64,000 nt of DNA. Origin: Caulobacter vibrioides OR37 (GTDB taxonomy: Bacteria; Pseudomonadota; Alphaproteobacteria; Caulobacterales; Caulobacteraceae). Positions 27,844 to 36,373 of this stretch are shown here, piece by piece (position 1 is the first letter of the stretch; every line of letters begins with the position of its first letter). The position numbers were made by a program, and so were the translations under genes. The stretch covers positions 1-64,000 of the forward strand of contig NZ_APMP01000023.1 of assembly GCF_000372645.1 (NCBI RefSeq), read 5' to 3'. Below the pieces are notes generated by a model, which worked only from the letters and a program-made list of their open reading frames with translations, did no database searches and was not told the origin of the DNA.

Positions 27844-29784
27844 CTATTGGCCCAATAGCGTCTTTCGCCAGAACATGATGCTGGTCCAGAAATAGTAGTC
27901 CTCGTTCTCCTTCTTGCGGAAGACGTGGCCCTCGTTCTTGGCCAGCACGTGCCAGACCGAGCCGCCGCGGGCGCGGACGGCCTTGATCATCTGCTCGGCT
28001 TCCGACGGCGGCACGCGGGGATCGGTTCCGCCGGTGGCCACCAGCAGCGGCGTGGTGATCTTGTCGACGCTGGTCAGCGGCGAGATCTTCATCAGCTGTT
28101 CGCGCTGCTTGGGATCGCGCTCGTCGCCGTACTCCACCCGGCGCAGGTCGCGGCGGTAGGCCTGGGTGTTCTCCAGGAAGGTGACGAAGTTCGAGATCGC
28201 GACGTAGCAGTTGGCGCCCTTGAGGCGCGGGCTGTAGTGCGTGGCCGAGGCGTAGCACATGTAGCCGCCATACGAGACGCCGTTGACCGCGAAGCGGCTG
28301 GCGTCCAGGGCCGGGTTCTTTTCCAGCGTATCGAGGAAGACCCCGATGTCCTTGACCGAGTCCTCGCGCTTGAACGGACCGTTGTCGAGGTTGACGAACC
28401 GCGTCCCATAGCCGGTCGAGCCGCGCACGTTCGGGAAGAACAGCGCGACGCCCAGCTCGTTCAGCAGATAGTTGTTTCCGCCTAGGAAGTCCGGCCGCGT
28501 CTGCCCTTCCGGACCGCCGTGGATGTCGACGATCAGCGGACGCTTGCCCGGGAACTTGGCCGGGTCGGGCTGGTAGAGGAAGCCCGATATCTTCTCGCCG
28601 TCGAAGCTGGCGACCTCGACCAATTTCGGCTCGACATTGCGGCTGGGATCCAGACCGCCGGTCTCGCTGCGGGTCCACTGGGTGACGGCCAGGGTCTTGG
28701 GGTCGATCGAGAAGGCGTCGCCCGGCACCTTCGCCGAAGCCATGCTGAGGCCGATCTCGCCCCACGGCGCGATGCTGATGGCCGGACCGATGGCGTAGGG
28801 AATGACGCCCGCAGGCAGACCGTCAACGGGTCGAACCGCGCCGCTGGCCAAATCCAGGATCCGCACGCGCGACACGCCCGCCTCGTTGATCGCATAGACC
28901 GCGAAGGTCCCGTCCGGCGAGACCGCGAAGTCGCTGACGTCCCAGCGCGGCTCCTTCGACACCGGGACGAAGCCGCCCTTGCCGTCCAGCTTGCCCAGGC
29001 GCTGGAAGTCCGAACCCTTGTCGGATGTCAGCCAGACCGAACCGTCCTGGGCGTATTTCGGATCGACATAGGAGGCCTTGGCCTTCGGGTTGGTCAGCGC
29101 CTTCATCTTGCCGCTGGCCAGGTCCAGCTCATAGACCATGGCCTCGTTGACCGACATGCGATTCAAGACCAGGGCCTTGGCGCCGTCGGCCGAGAAATCG
29201 ACGATGTTCCAGCCGCCGCCGGTCACCTGGGCGACCAGGCGGTCGGTCTTGGGATCCTTGGGATCGACGACATAGAGGTCCATGTCGGCGCCGTTCCGGC
29301 GCGACGAGGCGTAGCCGACCAGCTTGCCGTCGCGTGACCAGGCGCCGAACCAGTTGCGGCTCTTGCCGTCGGTGATCAGGCGCGGGCGACCAGCCTCCAG
29401 GACGTAGAGCTGATAGAACTCGTCGCCGCCCTTGTCCTTCTGGATCACCAGCGTATCGCCCTTGGGCGACAGGGCGGCGGTCAGGATCGGTTCGCTCTCG
29501 AAGCTGATCTGGCGACGATCGCCGTCGGGCTTGGCCACGACGTGAACCTGGTTCGAGCCGCCGAACCGGGTCTTGATCAGCATCGAATGGTCGGCCGCGT
29601 TCCAGCCCAGGAAGTCGGCGTGGCGCGCCTGCAGATAGGGCGCGGTGGCCTCGACCAGGTCGCGGGGAATGGCGGGCGCGCCGTCGACGACGATGGCGAC
29701 GGGCGGCGCGACGGTCTGGGCCGCCAAGGGGGTCGCGACGGCGCCGGCCAACAGGGCCAGCGCCAGGGCATGACGGTAAATCAT
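27844..29784 (-). CDS. S9 family peptidase (prolyl oligopeptidase/acylaminoacyl-peptidase type), exported
   Basis: A 646-residue serine peptidase. The signal peptide is MIYRHALALALLAGAVATPLAAQ; a beta-propeller with WD40-like PD repeats follows to about residue 380, then an alpha/beta-hydrolase domain. The catalytic Ser lies in NGVSYGGYMC, the Asp in GGTDPRVPPSEAE and the His in NEGHVFRKKEN. It lies 83 bases after the TonB-dependent receptor gene on the same strand, so the tandem glycine riboswitch upstream probably controls both. A periplasmic peptidase paired with an outer-membrane receptor suggests peptide use. Confidence 0.9.
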   Translation of the reverse strand: MIYRHALALALLAGAVATPLAAQTVAPPVAIVVDGAPAIPRDLVEATAPYLQARHADFLGWNAADHSMLIKTRFGGSNQVHVVAKPDGDRRQISFESEPILTAALSPKGDTLVIQKDKGGDEFYQLYVLEAGRPRLITDGKSRNWFGAWSRDGKLVGYASSRRNGADMDLYVVDPKDPKTDRLVAQVTGGGWNIVDFSADGAKALVLNRMSVNEAMVYELDLASGKMKALTNPKAKASYVDPKYAQDGSVWLTSDKGSDFQRLGKLDGKGGFVPVSKEPRWDVSDFAVSPDGTFAVYAINEAGVSRVRILDLASGAVRPVDGLPAGVIPYAIGPAISIAPWGEIGLSMASAKVPGDAFSIDPKTLAVTQWTRSETGGLDPSRNVEPKLVEVASFDGEKISGFLYQPDPAKFPGKRPLIVDIHGGPEGQTRPDFLGGNNYLLNELGVALFFPNVRGSTGYGTRFVNLDNGPFKREDSVKDIGVFLDTLEKNPALDASRFAVNGVSYGGYMCYASATHYSPRLKGANCYVAISNFVTFLENTQAYRRDLRRVEYGDERDPKQREQLMKISPLTSVDKITTPLLVATGGTDPRVPPSEAEQMIKAVRARGGSVWHVLAKNEGHVFRKKENEDYYFWTSIMFWRKTLLGQ

Positions 29785-29867
29785 CTGGGAATGCCTCGGG
29801 AAAGGGGGAGGCGCCGCCGGCCGGGACAGCGAGGGGAAGCAGGCCGGCGGCGCGATGTCGGGCGGGA

Positions 29868-32570
29868 TTAGAAACGCATCCGCGCGCCGACGGTCACATA
29901 GCGGCCAATCACGTCGTAGTAGGGCGAGTACAGCGAGCTCACCGGCGGGTCCTTGTCGAACAGGTTGGTCGCGTTGGCGTAGAGCTCGATCTGGTGTCCC
30001 GCCAGGGGCGGCAGCTTGGCCTGAACGCCCAGGTCGACATAGGTGTAGGCCTTGATGTGGCCGTTCACGAGATCGACGGTGTTGTTGTAGTTGCCCGGCG
30101 AGATGTAGCGCGCCCGCAGATTGGCGCTGAACACCTTGCCCGACCAGTCCAGGCTGCCGGTCATGCGGCTCTTGGGCGTGCCCAGGCCGAACGAATAGCC
30201 CTGCGACTTCACGTACTCGATCTTGCTGACCCCGTCGTTGGTCGTCAGGCTGTTGACCCAGGTCATCAGCCAGCGGGCGCGGATGCGACCCGGCGCGTTG
30301 GCGATCAGACGGTCGAGATCGGTCGCGTAGGAGATCTCGGCGTCGACGCCGTCGGTCTTGTAGTTGGCCAGGTTCACATAGGTCGACACGATGCGCGTGA
30401 TCGTGCCGCTGGCGTCGCGGGTCACCCGAGAGCACATGTCGGCGTTGCCGTTGGCGCAGCGGGTGACGATGTCCTGCGCGGCGACCGTGGTGATCACGTT
30501 GTCGATGTTGATATTGAAGTAATCGACCGAGACATTGAGGCCCGGCAGGGCCGGCGGCGAATAGACGAAGCCGGTCGTGAAGGTCTTGGCCGTCTCGGGC
30601 GTCAGACCAGGATTGCCGCCGCCGTTGGTCAGCACATAGACACTGGAGTTGGTCTTCGGATCGACGATCGTGTTGTAGCCGGTCGTGCTGGTCGTGAAGA
30701 GCTCGGTCAGGTTAGCCGAGCGGATGTCGCGCGACTCGGTGATCCGGCCGCGGAAGCCGGGGAAGAACTCGTTGGTGGCGCCCAGCTTCCACGACCAGAT
30801 CGAGCCGGTGGTGTTGTAGTCGGAGACGCGGGCGGCGGCGTTGACTTCCAGCTTGTTGAAGACCGGTACGTCGCGGATGACCGGGACCAGCACCTCGGCG
30901 AAGGCTTCCTTGACATTGTAGCTGCCGGTCATGGCCGAGAAGCTGAAGGTGGTGAACGCCTTGGCCGCGTCGAGCGCGCCGACCGTGCGGTTGATCGACT
31001 CCTTGCGGGCCTCGGCGCCGACGGCGATCGAGACCGGACCGGCGGGCAGGCTGAAGGGTTCGCCGCGCAGGCTGAAGCCGCCGACGTCCAGCTTGCTGGT
31101 CTCGCGCTGGCTGGGCGTGCCGGTCACATAGGCCAGCGCCGCTTTCGAGGGCGCGCCCTGGCCGAACAGGTTGATCGGCACGCAGTTGGTCGAGGCGTTG
31201 GTCAGGGCGACGCGGCAGATCGGCTGACCGGTCGTCGGGCTGATCACCGAGTCGACCGCGTTGGCGTAGTTCTGGGTCAGGAAGAACCCGGGCGTGTCGA
31301 TATTGTTCTCGTTCTCGCCATGGCTGTAGTAGGCGCTCCAGCGCCAGCTGTCGCCGAACGAGCCGTCGAAGGCGATCGTGCCCTGGGTCGAGACACGCTC
31401 GAAGTCGATGGTCGGATAGGCCTCGGTATTAAAGCGACCCATCGTGAAGCTTGTCTGGCCGGCCGCCGCCATCGCCGACTTCACCGCCGCCGGCAGGAAG
31501 GCGTTGTCCGACTTGATCGTCAGGTTGCCGCGATTGTGGTCGCCGAACCAGATGTAGTCGTTCCACATCCGCGAGCGACGCAGCTCGGCGGTCATCTTGA
31601 CCTTGTCGGTCAGGTCATAGGTCAGGCTGGCCATGGCCGCGTAGTGCTTCTGCGGCGTGACCAGCGGCGACAGGTCGTCGTTCGAGGGCCCTTCGCCGCC
31701 GACCGTGTTGGTCCCGACCACCGTGCCGTAGTTGAAGTCGCGCAAGGTGCCGTCAGGATTGAAGGTCTTGCCCTTCAGAACGCCGGAAAGAATCAGGCCG
31801 CCGGGGGCGGCGTTGGCGAAGCCGACATTCGGCGCCAGGATGAAGCGGCCAGCGCCATTCGAGACCGTGGCCCAGCGACCGACATTGGGGCGGCTGTCCT
31901 TCGGGATCACGCCGTCGTTGTCGATATATTCGCCGCCGATCACGAACTGGCCGCGGCCGTCGGCGAAGCTCTTGCCCGCCGCCGCCTCCAGGCGGATCTG
32001 CTTGGCGTCGTTGTACGAGGACTCGCCGCGCTCGACGCCCATCTTCAGGCCGGTGAAAGCGCGGTCGATGCTGATATTGACCACGCCGGCCACGGCGCCG
32101 GAGCCCCAGGCCGCCGAGGCCCCGCCGGTCACCACGTCGACGCCCTTGGTCAGGACGCTGGGGATCAGGTTCAGGTCGTTGTCGCCGGAGAAGCGGCGGC
32201 CGTCCAGCAGCACCAGGGTGCGGCTGATGCCCAGGCCGCGCAGGTCGACGGGCGCGTTACCGGCGCCGGTGTTGGTGCCGGTGGTCTGAGCCGAGGTCGT
32301 GGCGCGGAACTGCGGCAGGTCGTTCAGGGCCGCGGCGATGTTCGGCCGCGCGCCGACGCTCAGGTCCTGAGCCGTGACGCGCACGGTCGGGGTCGGCGCC
32401 TGGAAGTCGGCGCGGTCGATGCGCGAGGCGGTGACGACGATCTCGCCGACGCTGTTGTCTTCGGGCTTGGCGGCCTCCTGGGCCAGAGCGGCGCCTTGGA
32501 GGGCCAGGATGGCGGGAACCAGGCTGCAGCCCAGCAGCAGGCCCCGGCGGGTTTGGCGTGAAAGAGTCAA
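29868..32570 (-). CDS. TonB-dependent outer-membrane receptor under a glycine riboswitch
   Basis: A 900-residue receptor. The signal peptide ends at ALAQ (about residue 31). The plug domain starts with EIVVTASRID and contains DLRGLGISRTLVLLDGRR and GGASAAWGSGAVAGVVNI. The long beta-barrel ends in VTVGARMRF with the terminal Phe required for assembly. Sequence pattern places it in the large receptor group that Caulobacterales use for sugars, peptides and metals; the ligand is not evident. The start is TTG with GAGGGG eight bases before it. The leader carries a tandem glycine riboswitch (32683-32880), so glycine or glycyl peptides are a plausible ligand class. Confidence 0.93.
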   Translation of the reverse strand: MTLSRQTRRGLLLGCSLVPAILALQGAALAQEAAKPEDNSVGEIVVTASRIDRADFQAPTPTVRVTAQDLSVGARPNIAAALNDLPQFRATTSAQTTGTNTGAGNAPVDLRGLGISRTLVLLDGRRFSGDNDLNLIPSVLTKGVDVVTGGASAAWGSGAVAGVVNISIDRAFTGLKMGVERGESSYNDAKQIRLEAAAGKSFADGRGQFVIGGEYIDNDGVIPKDSRPNVGRWATVSNGAGRFILAPNVGFANAAPGGLILSGVLKGKTFNPDGTLRDFNYGTVVGTNTVGGEGPSNDDLSPLVTPQKHYAAMASLTYDLTDKVKMTAELRRSRMWNDYIWFGDHNRGNLTIKSDNAFLPAAVKSAMAAAGQTSFTMGRFNTEAYPTIDFERVSTQGTIAFDGSFGDSWRWSAYYSHGENENNIDTPGFFLTQNYANAVDSVISPTTGQPICRVALTNASTNCVPINLFGQGAPSKAALAYVTGTPSQRETSKLDVGGFSLRGEPFSLPAGPVSIAVGAEARKESINRTVGALDAAKAFTTFSFSAMTGSYNVKEAFAEVLVPVIRDVPVFNKLEVNAAARVSDYNTTGSIWSWKLGATNEFFPGFRGRITESRDIRSANLTELFTTSTTGYNTIVDPKTNSSVYVLTNGGGNPGLTPETAKTFTTGFVYSPPALPGLNVSVDYFNINIDNVITTVAAQDIVTRCANGNADMCSRVTRDASGTITRIVSTYVNLANYKTDGVDAEISYATDLDRLIANAPGRIRARWLMTWVNSLTTNDGVSKIEYVKSQGYSFGLGTPKSRMTGSLDWSGKVFSANLRARYISPGNYNNTVDLVNGHIKAYTYVDLGVQAKLPPLAGHQIELYANATNLFDKDPPVSSLYSPYYDVIGRYVTVGARMRF

Positions 32571-32682
32571 AGCAAGATCCCCTCTGTTTCAACGATCGAC
32601 AGCCGCCTCCCCGCGCGACCGTCCATTCGGTCGCGTTCGGTCGCGTCGCGCGGGCCTCATCCCGCGTTTTCGCCAGGCGGTT

Positions 32683-32880
32683 CCTCTGCCCCCGCTGTCC
32701 CTTGGCCTGAGAGATTCAGGCGCGGTCGCGCCCTTGCTCCTTCGGCGAGGCCGCCCGCTATCGGGGCGATCCTGCTTTCCAGCGTCCTCTTGCTCCGCGG
32801 TCCCTGTTGCCTGAGCGTTTCCGGGGCGGTTGCGCCTTCGGCGTCGGGTCGAACCCGATCTCTTCCGCGAGAGCAGAGCC
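32683..32880 (-). ncRNA. Tandem glycine riboswitch (two aptamers)
   Basis: Read on the minus strand, this leader contains two copies of the glycine aptamer hallmarks. Aptamer 1 (about 32788-32880) has GCGGAAGAGA, GCCGAAGGCGCAA and AAACGCTCAGGCAACAGGGACCGC. Aptamer 2 (about 32683-32787) has GCTGGAAAGC, GCCGAAGGAGCAAGG and AATCTCTCAGGCCAAGGGACAGC. A short linker joins them, as in the classical cooperative tandem form. The expression platform (32571-32682) is GC-rich with several possible hairpins. Glycine riboswitches normally precede gcvTHP or transport genes; here the next gene is a TonB-dependent receptor. Confidence 0.93.
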
Positions 32881-33099
32881 AATACGAACGTTTCGCCATC
32901 CGGCGTCAAAGCGCGGAAACGAGGCATGAAATATCAAGGATCGCCGCCCGAAAGGAAAAGACCACCCCGCGATCAACCAACGATGGTCGCGCCTGTTCTT
33001 CCGCTTTCGCGAGAGGCGTCACGATGACAGGTCGGTGACAGCTTCGCGGCGCTCCACGCCGACCGCCGAAATGCCGCCGAGTTTCTGATATTCGCCAAT
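32881..33099. other. Intergenic region upstream of the glycine riboswitch
   Basis: About 220 bases with no recognisable gene. It must hold the promoter of the riboswitch-controlled transcript on the minus strand. The part nearest 33060-33100 is AT-rich compared with its surroundings. Confidence 0.4.
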
Positions 33100-33141
33100 A
33101 TTGCCTATATTTTAATCGGATTCGCTCTAATATTAGGCAAT
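33100..33141 (-). terminator. AT-rich hairpin at the end of the solute-binding protein gene
   Basis: ATTGCCTA (33100-33107) pairs with TAGGCAAT (33134-33141), with further AT pairing inside. It lies immediately past the stop codon of the solute-binding protein gene. The composition is strikingly AT-rich for this genome. Confidence 0.5.
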
Positions 33142-33142
33142 C

Positions 33143-34174
33143 CTATTGCTTGAGCGCCGCCCTCCAGGTGTCGAGCAGCTCGGTCCGACGGCCCTGGTCG
33201 AAATTGGCCAGCAATGCGGGGCCGATCCGGATCGGCCTTGCCCCTAGGCCAAGGGCGGTCGCCCCGCCGACGGACCGGATGGGCGGAAGTCCACTTTGGG
33301 CCAACCGCCGCTGCCCCTCGTCGGACATCAGATAGTCCAGGAACAGCCGCGCGGCCTTCGGATGCGGCGCCGAGCGGGTGATGAAAGCCACCCGCGAGAT
33401 CAGAAGCTGATAGTCGCTGGGCACGACATAACCGAGATCGGGATTGCGTCTGCGCGCCCACCATTCGGCAAAGGTTTGGGTCAGGCCGAAGACCATCACG
33501 TGCTGATCCGTCAGACTGTTCAGCATCGAGGAGCCCACCACGAACAGACCAGGCTCCGATCCCGCCAGCGCGTCGTACATCGCCTGGGCGTCCGGATAGA
33601 CCTGCAGGTCGCCGGACATGTACATGAAACCCAGTCCGCTCCTTTCCGGATCGTACATCGCGATCTTGCCGCGCCAGCGATCGGGGTCGGCGCGCAGGGC
33701 CGCCAGCAACGCCGCGTGGCTGCGCGGGACCTCCGCCTCGTTCAACAGCTTCTTGTTATAGGCGAAGACGATCGGCTCGGCGGTGACGCCGAAGCCCTGG
33801 TCGCGCCAGACCGCCCAGGTCGGCAGGCCCTTGGCCTCCGGGCTGCGATAGGTCTGGGCGTAGCCGTCGTTGATAAGCTTGACCTGGATGTCCATCGTCG
33901 AACTCCAGGCGACGTCGGCGACCGGCTTGCCCGCCTGGGTTTCGGCGATCAGTCGCTCGCGGATCTTGACGGAGGTCAGCGTCACCAGGCGCACCTTGAT
34001 CTTCGGAAAACGCCGCTGGAACCCGTCGGTGACGTCCTCGTGGCCGTCGCTGTTCATATAGACGACCAGTTCGCCCTCCCGCTGGGCGGCGCTCACGTCC
34101 CAGGCGCTGGTCGCCTGTCCGGCGGGCTTGGGCGCGCAGCCCACCAGCATCACCGCCAGGACCAGCGCGGCCAT
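33143..34174 (-). CDS. Extracellular solute-binding lipoprotein (FbpA/PgtC-like), orphan
   Basis: A 343-residue type II periplasmic binding protein. The N-terminus MAALVLAVMLVGCAPKP is a lipoprotein signal with a lipobox cysteine. Mature-domain features include GELVVYMNSDGHEDVTDGFQRRFPKIKV and, later, FLDYLMSDEGQRRLAQSGLPPIR, the usual family ending. No permease or ATPase gene is adjacent; instead it is divergent from a two-component pair. PgtC of Salmonella is a precedent for a binding protein that works with a sensor kinase. The start is ATG 34174; no strong ribosome site is seen, so the exact start is less certain. Confidence 0.83.
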   Translation of the reverse strand: MAALVLAVMLVGCAPKPAGQATSAWDVSAAQREGELVVYMNSDGHEDVTDGFQRRFPKIKVRLVTLTSVKIRERLIAETQAGKPVADVAWSSTMDIQVKLINDGYAQTYRSPEAKGLPTWAVWRDQGFGVTAEPIVFAYNKKLLNEAEVPRSHAALLAALRADPDRWRGKIAMYDPERSGLGFMYMSGDLQVYPDAQAMYDALAGSEPGLFVVGSSMLNSLTDQHVMVFGLTQTFAEWWARRRNPDLGYVVPSDYQLLISRVAFITRSAPHPKAARLFLDYLMSDEGQRRLAQSGLPPIRSVGGATALGLGARPIRIGPALLANFDQGRRTELLDTWRAALKQ

Positions 34175-34265
34175 GACTCGATGCGTCCCGCGTCCCTTGA
34201 CCTTATCTGGCAATCGGCGTCGGATGATGGCCCGTCCCCCTTTCGTCTTCGGTCCTACATCCCCG

Positions 34266-34934
34266 ATGAAGATACTGGTTGTCGAGGATGATCCGCCTCT
34301 GCGTCGCTCCCTGATCGCGACGCTGGAGAGCGAGGGCAACGTGGCCGTCTGCGCCGAGACCGGGGCGGCCGCCCTGGCCATGGCCTCGGCGCATGGCGCC
34401 GGCTTCGACGCCATCGTGCTGGATATCGGCCTGCCCGACATTGACGGGTTCGAGATTCTGGGCCGGCTTCGGCGCGAGGGCGTCTCCACGCCGATCGTCA
34501 TCCTGACCGCTCGCGACGCCGTCCGAGACCGCATCGCGGGCCTGGACATGGGCGCCGACGACTATGTGCCAAAGCCCTTCGATCCGTTCGAGCTGGTGGC
34601 CCGCGTGCGGGCCGTGGCGCGGCGCAAAGCGGGCTACGCCGCGCGGACCGTCCATGTCGGCGCCTTGGCCTGCGATTGGGACGCGGGCTGCGCCTGGGTC
34701 GGCGACCGGCGCCTCGACCTGCGCCCCCGGGAGTGGGCGGCGCTAAAGGCCCTGGCCGGGCGCGCTGGCCGCGTCGTCGAGCGCGATCACCTGGCCGCCG
34801 AGGTATTTCCCGACGAGGAAACGCCCTCGCCCAACGCCCTGGATGTCCATGTCGGCCGGTTGCGGCGCAAGCTGGCGCCGGACGGGCCGCGCCTGAGCAC
34901 GCTGCGCGGCCTCGGCTATCGGCTGGACCCGTGA
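34266..34934 (+). CDS. OmpR/TctD-type response regulator
   Basis: A 222-residue regulator with a receiver domain (MKILVVEDDPPLRRSL, phospho-acceptor Asp in VLDIGLPDIDG, switch Thr in ILTARD, Lys in YVPKPFDP) and a C-terminal winged helix (LDLRPREWAALKAL; NALDVHVGRLRRKL; TLRGLGYRLDP). Its stop overlaps the GTG start of the kinase gene (GTGA). It is divergent from the solute-binding lipoprotein gene with 91 bases between. Confidence 0.93.
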   Translation: MKILVVEDDPPLRRSLIATLESEGNVAVCAETGAAALAMASAHGAGFDAIVLDIGLPDIDGFEILGRLRREGVSTPIVILTARDAVRDRIAGLDMGADDYVPKPFDPFELVARVRAVARRKAGYAARTVHVGALACDWDAGCAWVGDRRLDLRPREWAALKALAGRAGRVVERDHLAAEVFPDEETPSPNALDVHVGRLRRKLAPDGPRLSTLRGLGYRLDP

Positions 34935-36322
34935 GGCGTGAAGCGTTCGGGCGGGGACGCTCCAGCCTGGTCGGCCGCCTGCTGCTGGCCCAGATCGTGC
35001 CGCTGGCCCTGCTGGCCGCCGCCCTGGCCCTGGCCGGAGCCCTGGCCGCCCAGGCGGTGGTCGAGAAGGACTCCGACCGCCTGCTGGCCGGGTCCGTCGC
35101 CTCGATCGTCGCCCAGATCGGGGTGAGGAACGGCGAGGCCAAGGTCGCTCTGCCGCCCTGGTCCCTGGGCCTGCTGGACAGCCCCGAACGCGACGCGGTG
35201 TTCTACGCGGTGCGTCAGGGCCCTCGCCTGATCACCGGCTACGAGGACCTGCCGCGCCCCCCCGCGCCGGCGCCCAACGAGACCAACTTCGCCTACGCCA
35301 CCATGCGCGGCTATCCGGTGCGCATCGCGCAATCGACCGTGATGGCGCCGGGGATGGCCGAACCGGTCGTGGTCGCCGTGGCCCAGAGCCTGGACTCCCG
35401 CCAGGCCAGCGTGCGCGAACTGCTGTTCAACCTGATCGGCCTGCCGGTGCTGCTGGTCGCTGTCGCCGCCGCCCTGGTCATCCCAGCCCTCGGGTGGGGC
35501 CTGGCGCCGCTACGCCGGCTGACGGCCGACCTGACGACCCGCGCCCAGGCCTCGCGTCCGGATCTGACGCCGGTCAGCGCCGCCGACGCGCCCGCCGAAC
35601 TGGCCCCGGTGGTCGGCGCCTTCAACCGCATGATGGACAGCCTGGACCGCTTCACGCGCGCCCTGGAACGCTTCTCGGCCGACGCCTCGCATCAGTTGCG
35701 GACCCCCCTCTCGGTGATCGTCGCCAATCTGGCGCTGCTGGAGCGCTCGGCGACGGCGCCGCGCGACCAGGCGCTGTTGCGGGACTCGCGCGACGCCGCC
35801 GCCAACCTGCGCCAGCTGCTGTCGCAATTCCTGGCCCTGGCCCGCTCGGAGGCCGCCGCGGCCGAGGGCGAGGCCGACCTCGCCGCCCTGCTGACCACGA
35901 TCCAAGTCGAGGCCGCGCGCGGCTTTCCGGAGGTCGAGGTGCTGTCGCGCATTCGCCGCGACCTGCCTCCCGTCCGGGGCAATCCCCTTCTGATCGGCGA
36001 GGCGCTGCGCAACCTCGTTTTCAACGCCTGCGCCTATGGAGGCGGCAAGGTCCGCATCCTGGCGGGCGAGGAGGCCGGCGCGACGACGGTCGTGATCTGG
36101 GACCACGGTCCAGGCGCCGACCCGGCCGAGCTGGACCGCCTCCTCAAGCCCTTCGCGCGCGGCGCCGCCGGGCAGGCGCACGCCGGCGCGGGCCTGGGCC
36201 TGGCCATCGTGCGCTCGATCACCGGCCGCCTGAACATAAGATTGACGCTCCGCGCCCGTCGCCCGCGCCCCGGCCTGGTGGCGATCTGCGATTTTCCGCC
36301 GCCGCAGCCGAACCGACTCTAG
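34931..36322 (+). CDS. Sensor histidine kinase (TctE-like)
   Basis: A 463-residue membrane kinase: TM1 near residues 17-40, a periplasmic sensor segment, TM2 near 165-185, HAMP, then the H-box FSADASHQLRTPLSVIVANL with the phosphorylated His, and an N-box (EALRNLVFNACAYG), G1 (DHGPGADP) and G2 (GAGLGLAIV) ATP-binding region. The TctE-like group senses tricarboxylates and related solutes, often with help from a binding protein. GTG start, overlapping the regulator gene by 4 bases. Confidence 0.92.
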   Translation: MRREAFGRGRSSLVGRLLLAQIVPLALLAAALALAGALAAQAVVEKDSDRLLAGSVASIVAQIGVRNGEAKVALPPWSLGLLDSPERDAVFYAVRQGPRLITGYEDLPRPPAPAPNETNFAYATMRGYPVRIAQSTVMAPGMAEPVVVAVAQSLDSRQASVRELLFNLIGLPVLLVAVAAALVIPALGWGLAPLRRLTADLTTRAQASRPDLTPVSAADAPAELAPVVGAFNRMMDSLDRFTRALERFSADASHQLRTPLSVIVANLALLERSATAPRDQALLRDSRDAAANLRQLLSQFLALARSEAAAAEGEADLAALLTTIQVEAARGFPEVEVLSRIRRDLPPVRGNPLLIGEALRNLVFNACAYGGGKVRILAGEEAGATTVVIWDHGPGADPAELDRLLKPFARGAAGQAHAGAGLGLAIVRSITGRLNIRLTLRARRPRPGLVAICDFPPPQPNRL

Positions 36323-36373
36323 CTTCGAGCGTGGTCGAGCGGCTCAACCGCCCACACCCAAGCCTGACACGTT

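Noticed and set aside
34175-34549. Upstream extension of the solute-binding protein gene
   Set aside because: It would overlap the response regulator gene; the lipoprotein signal begins at ATG 34174.
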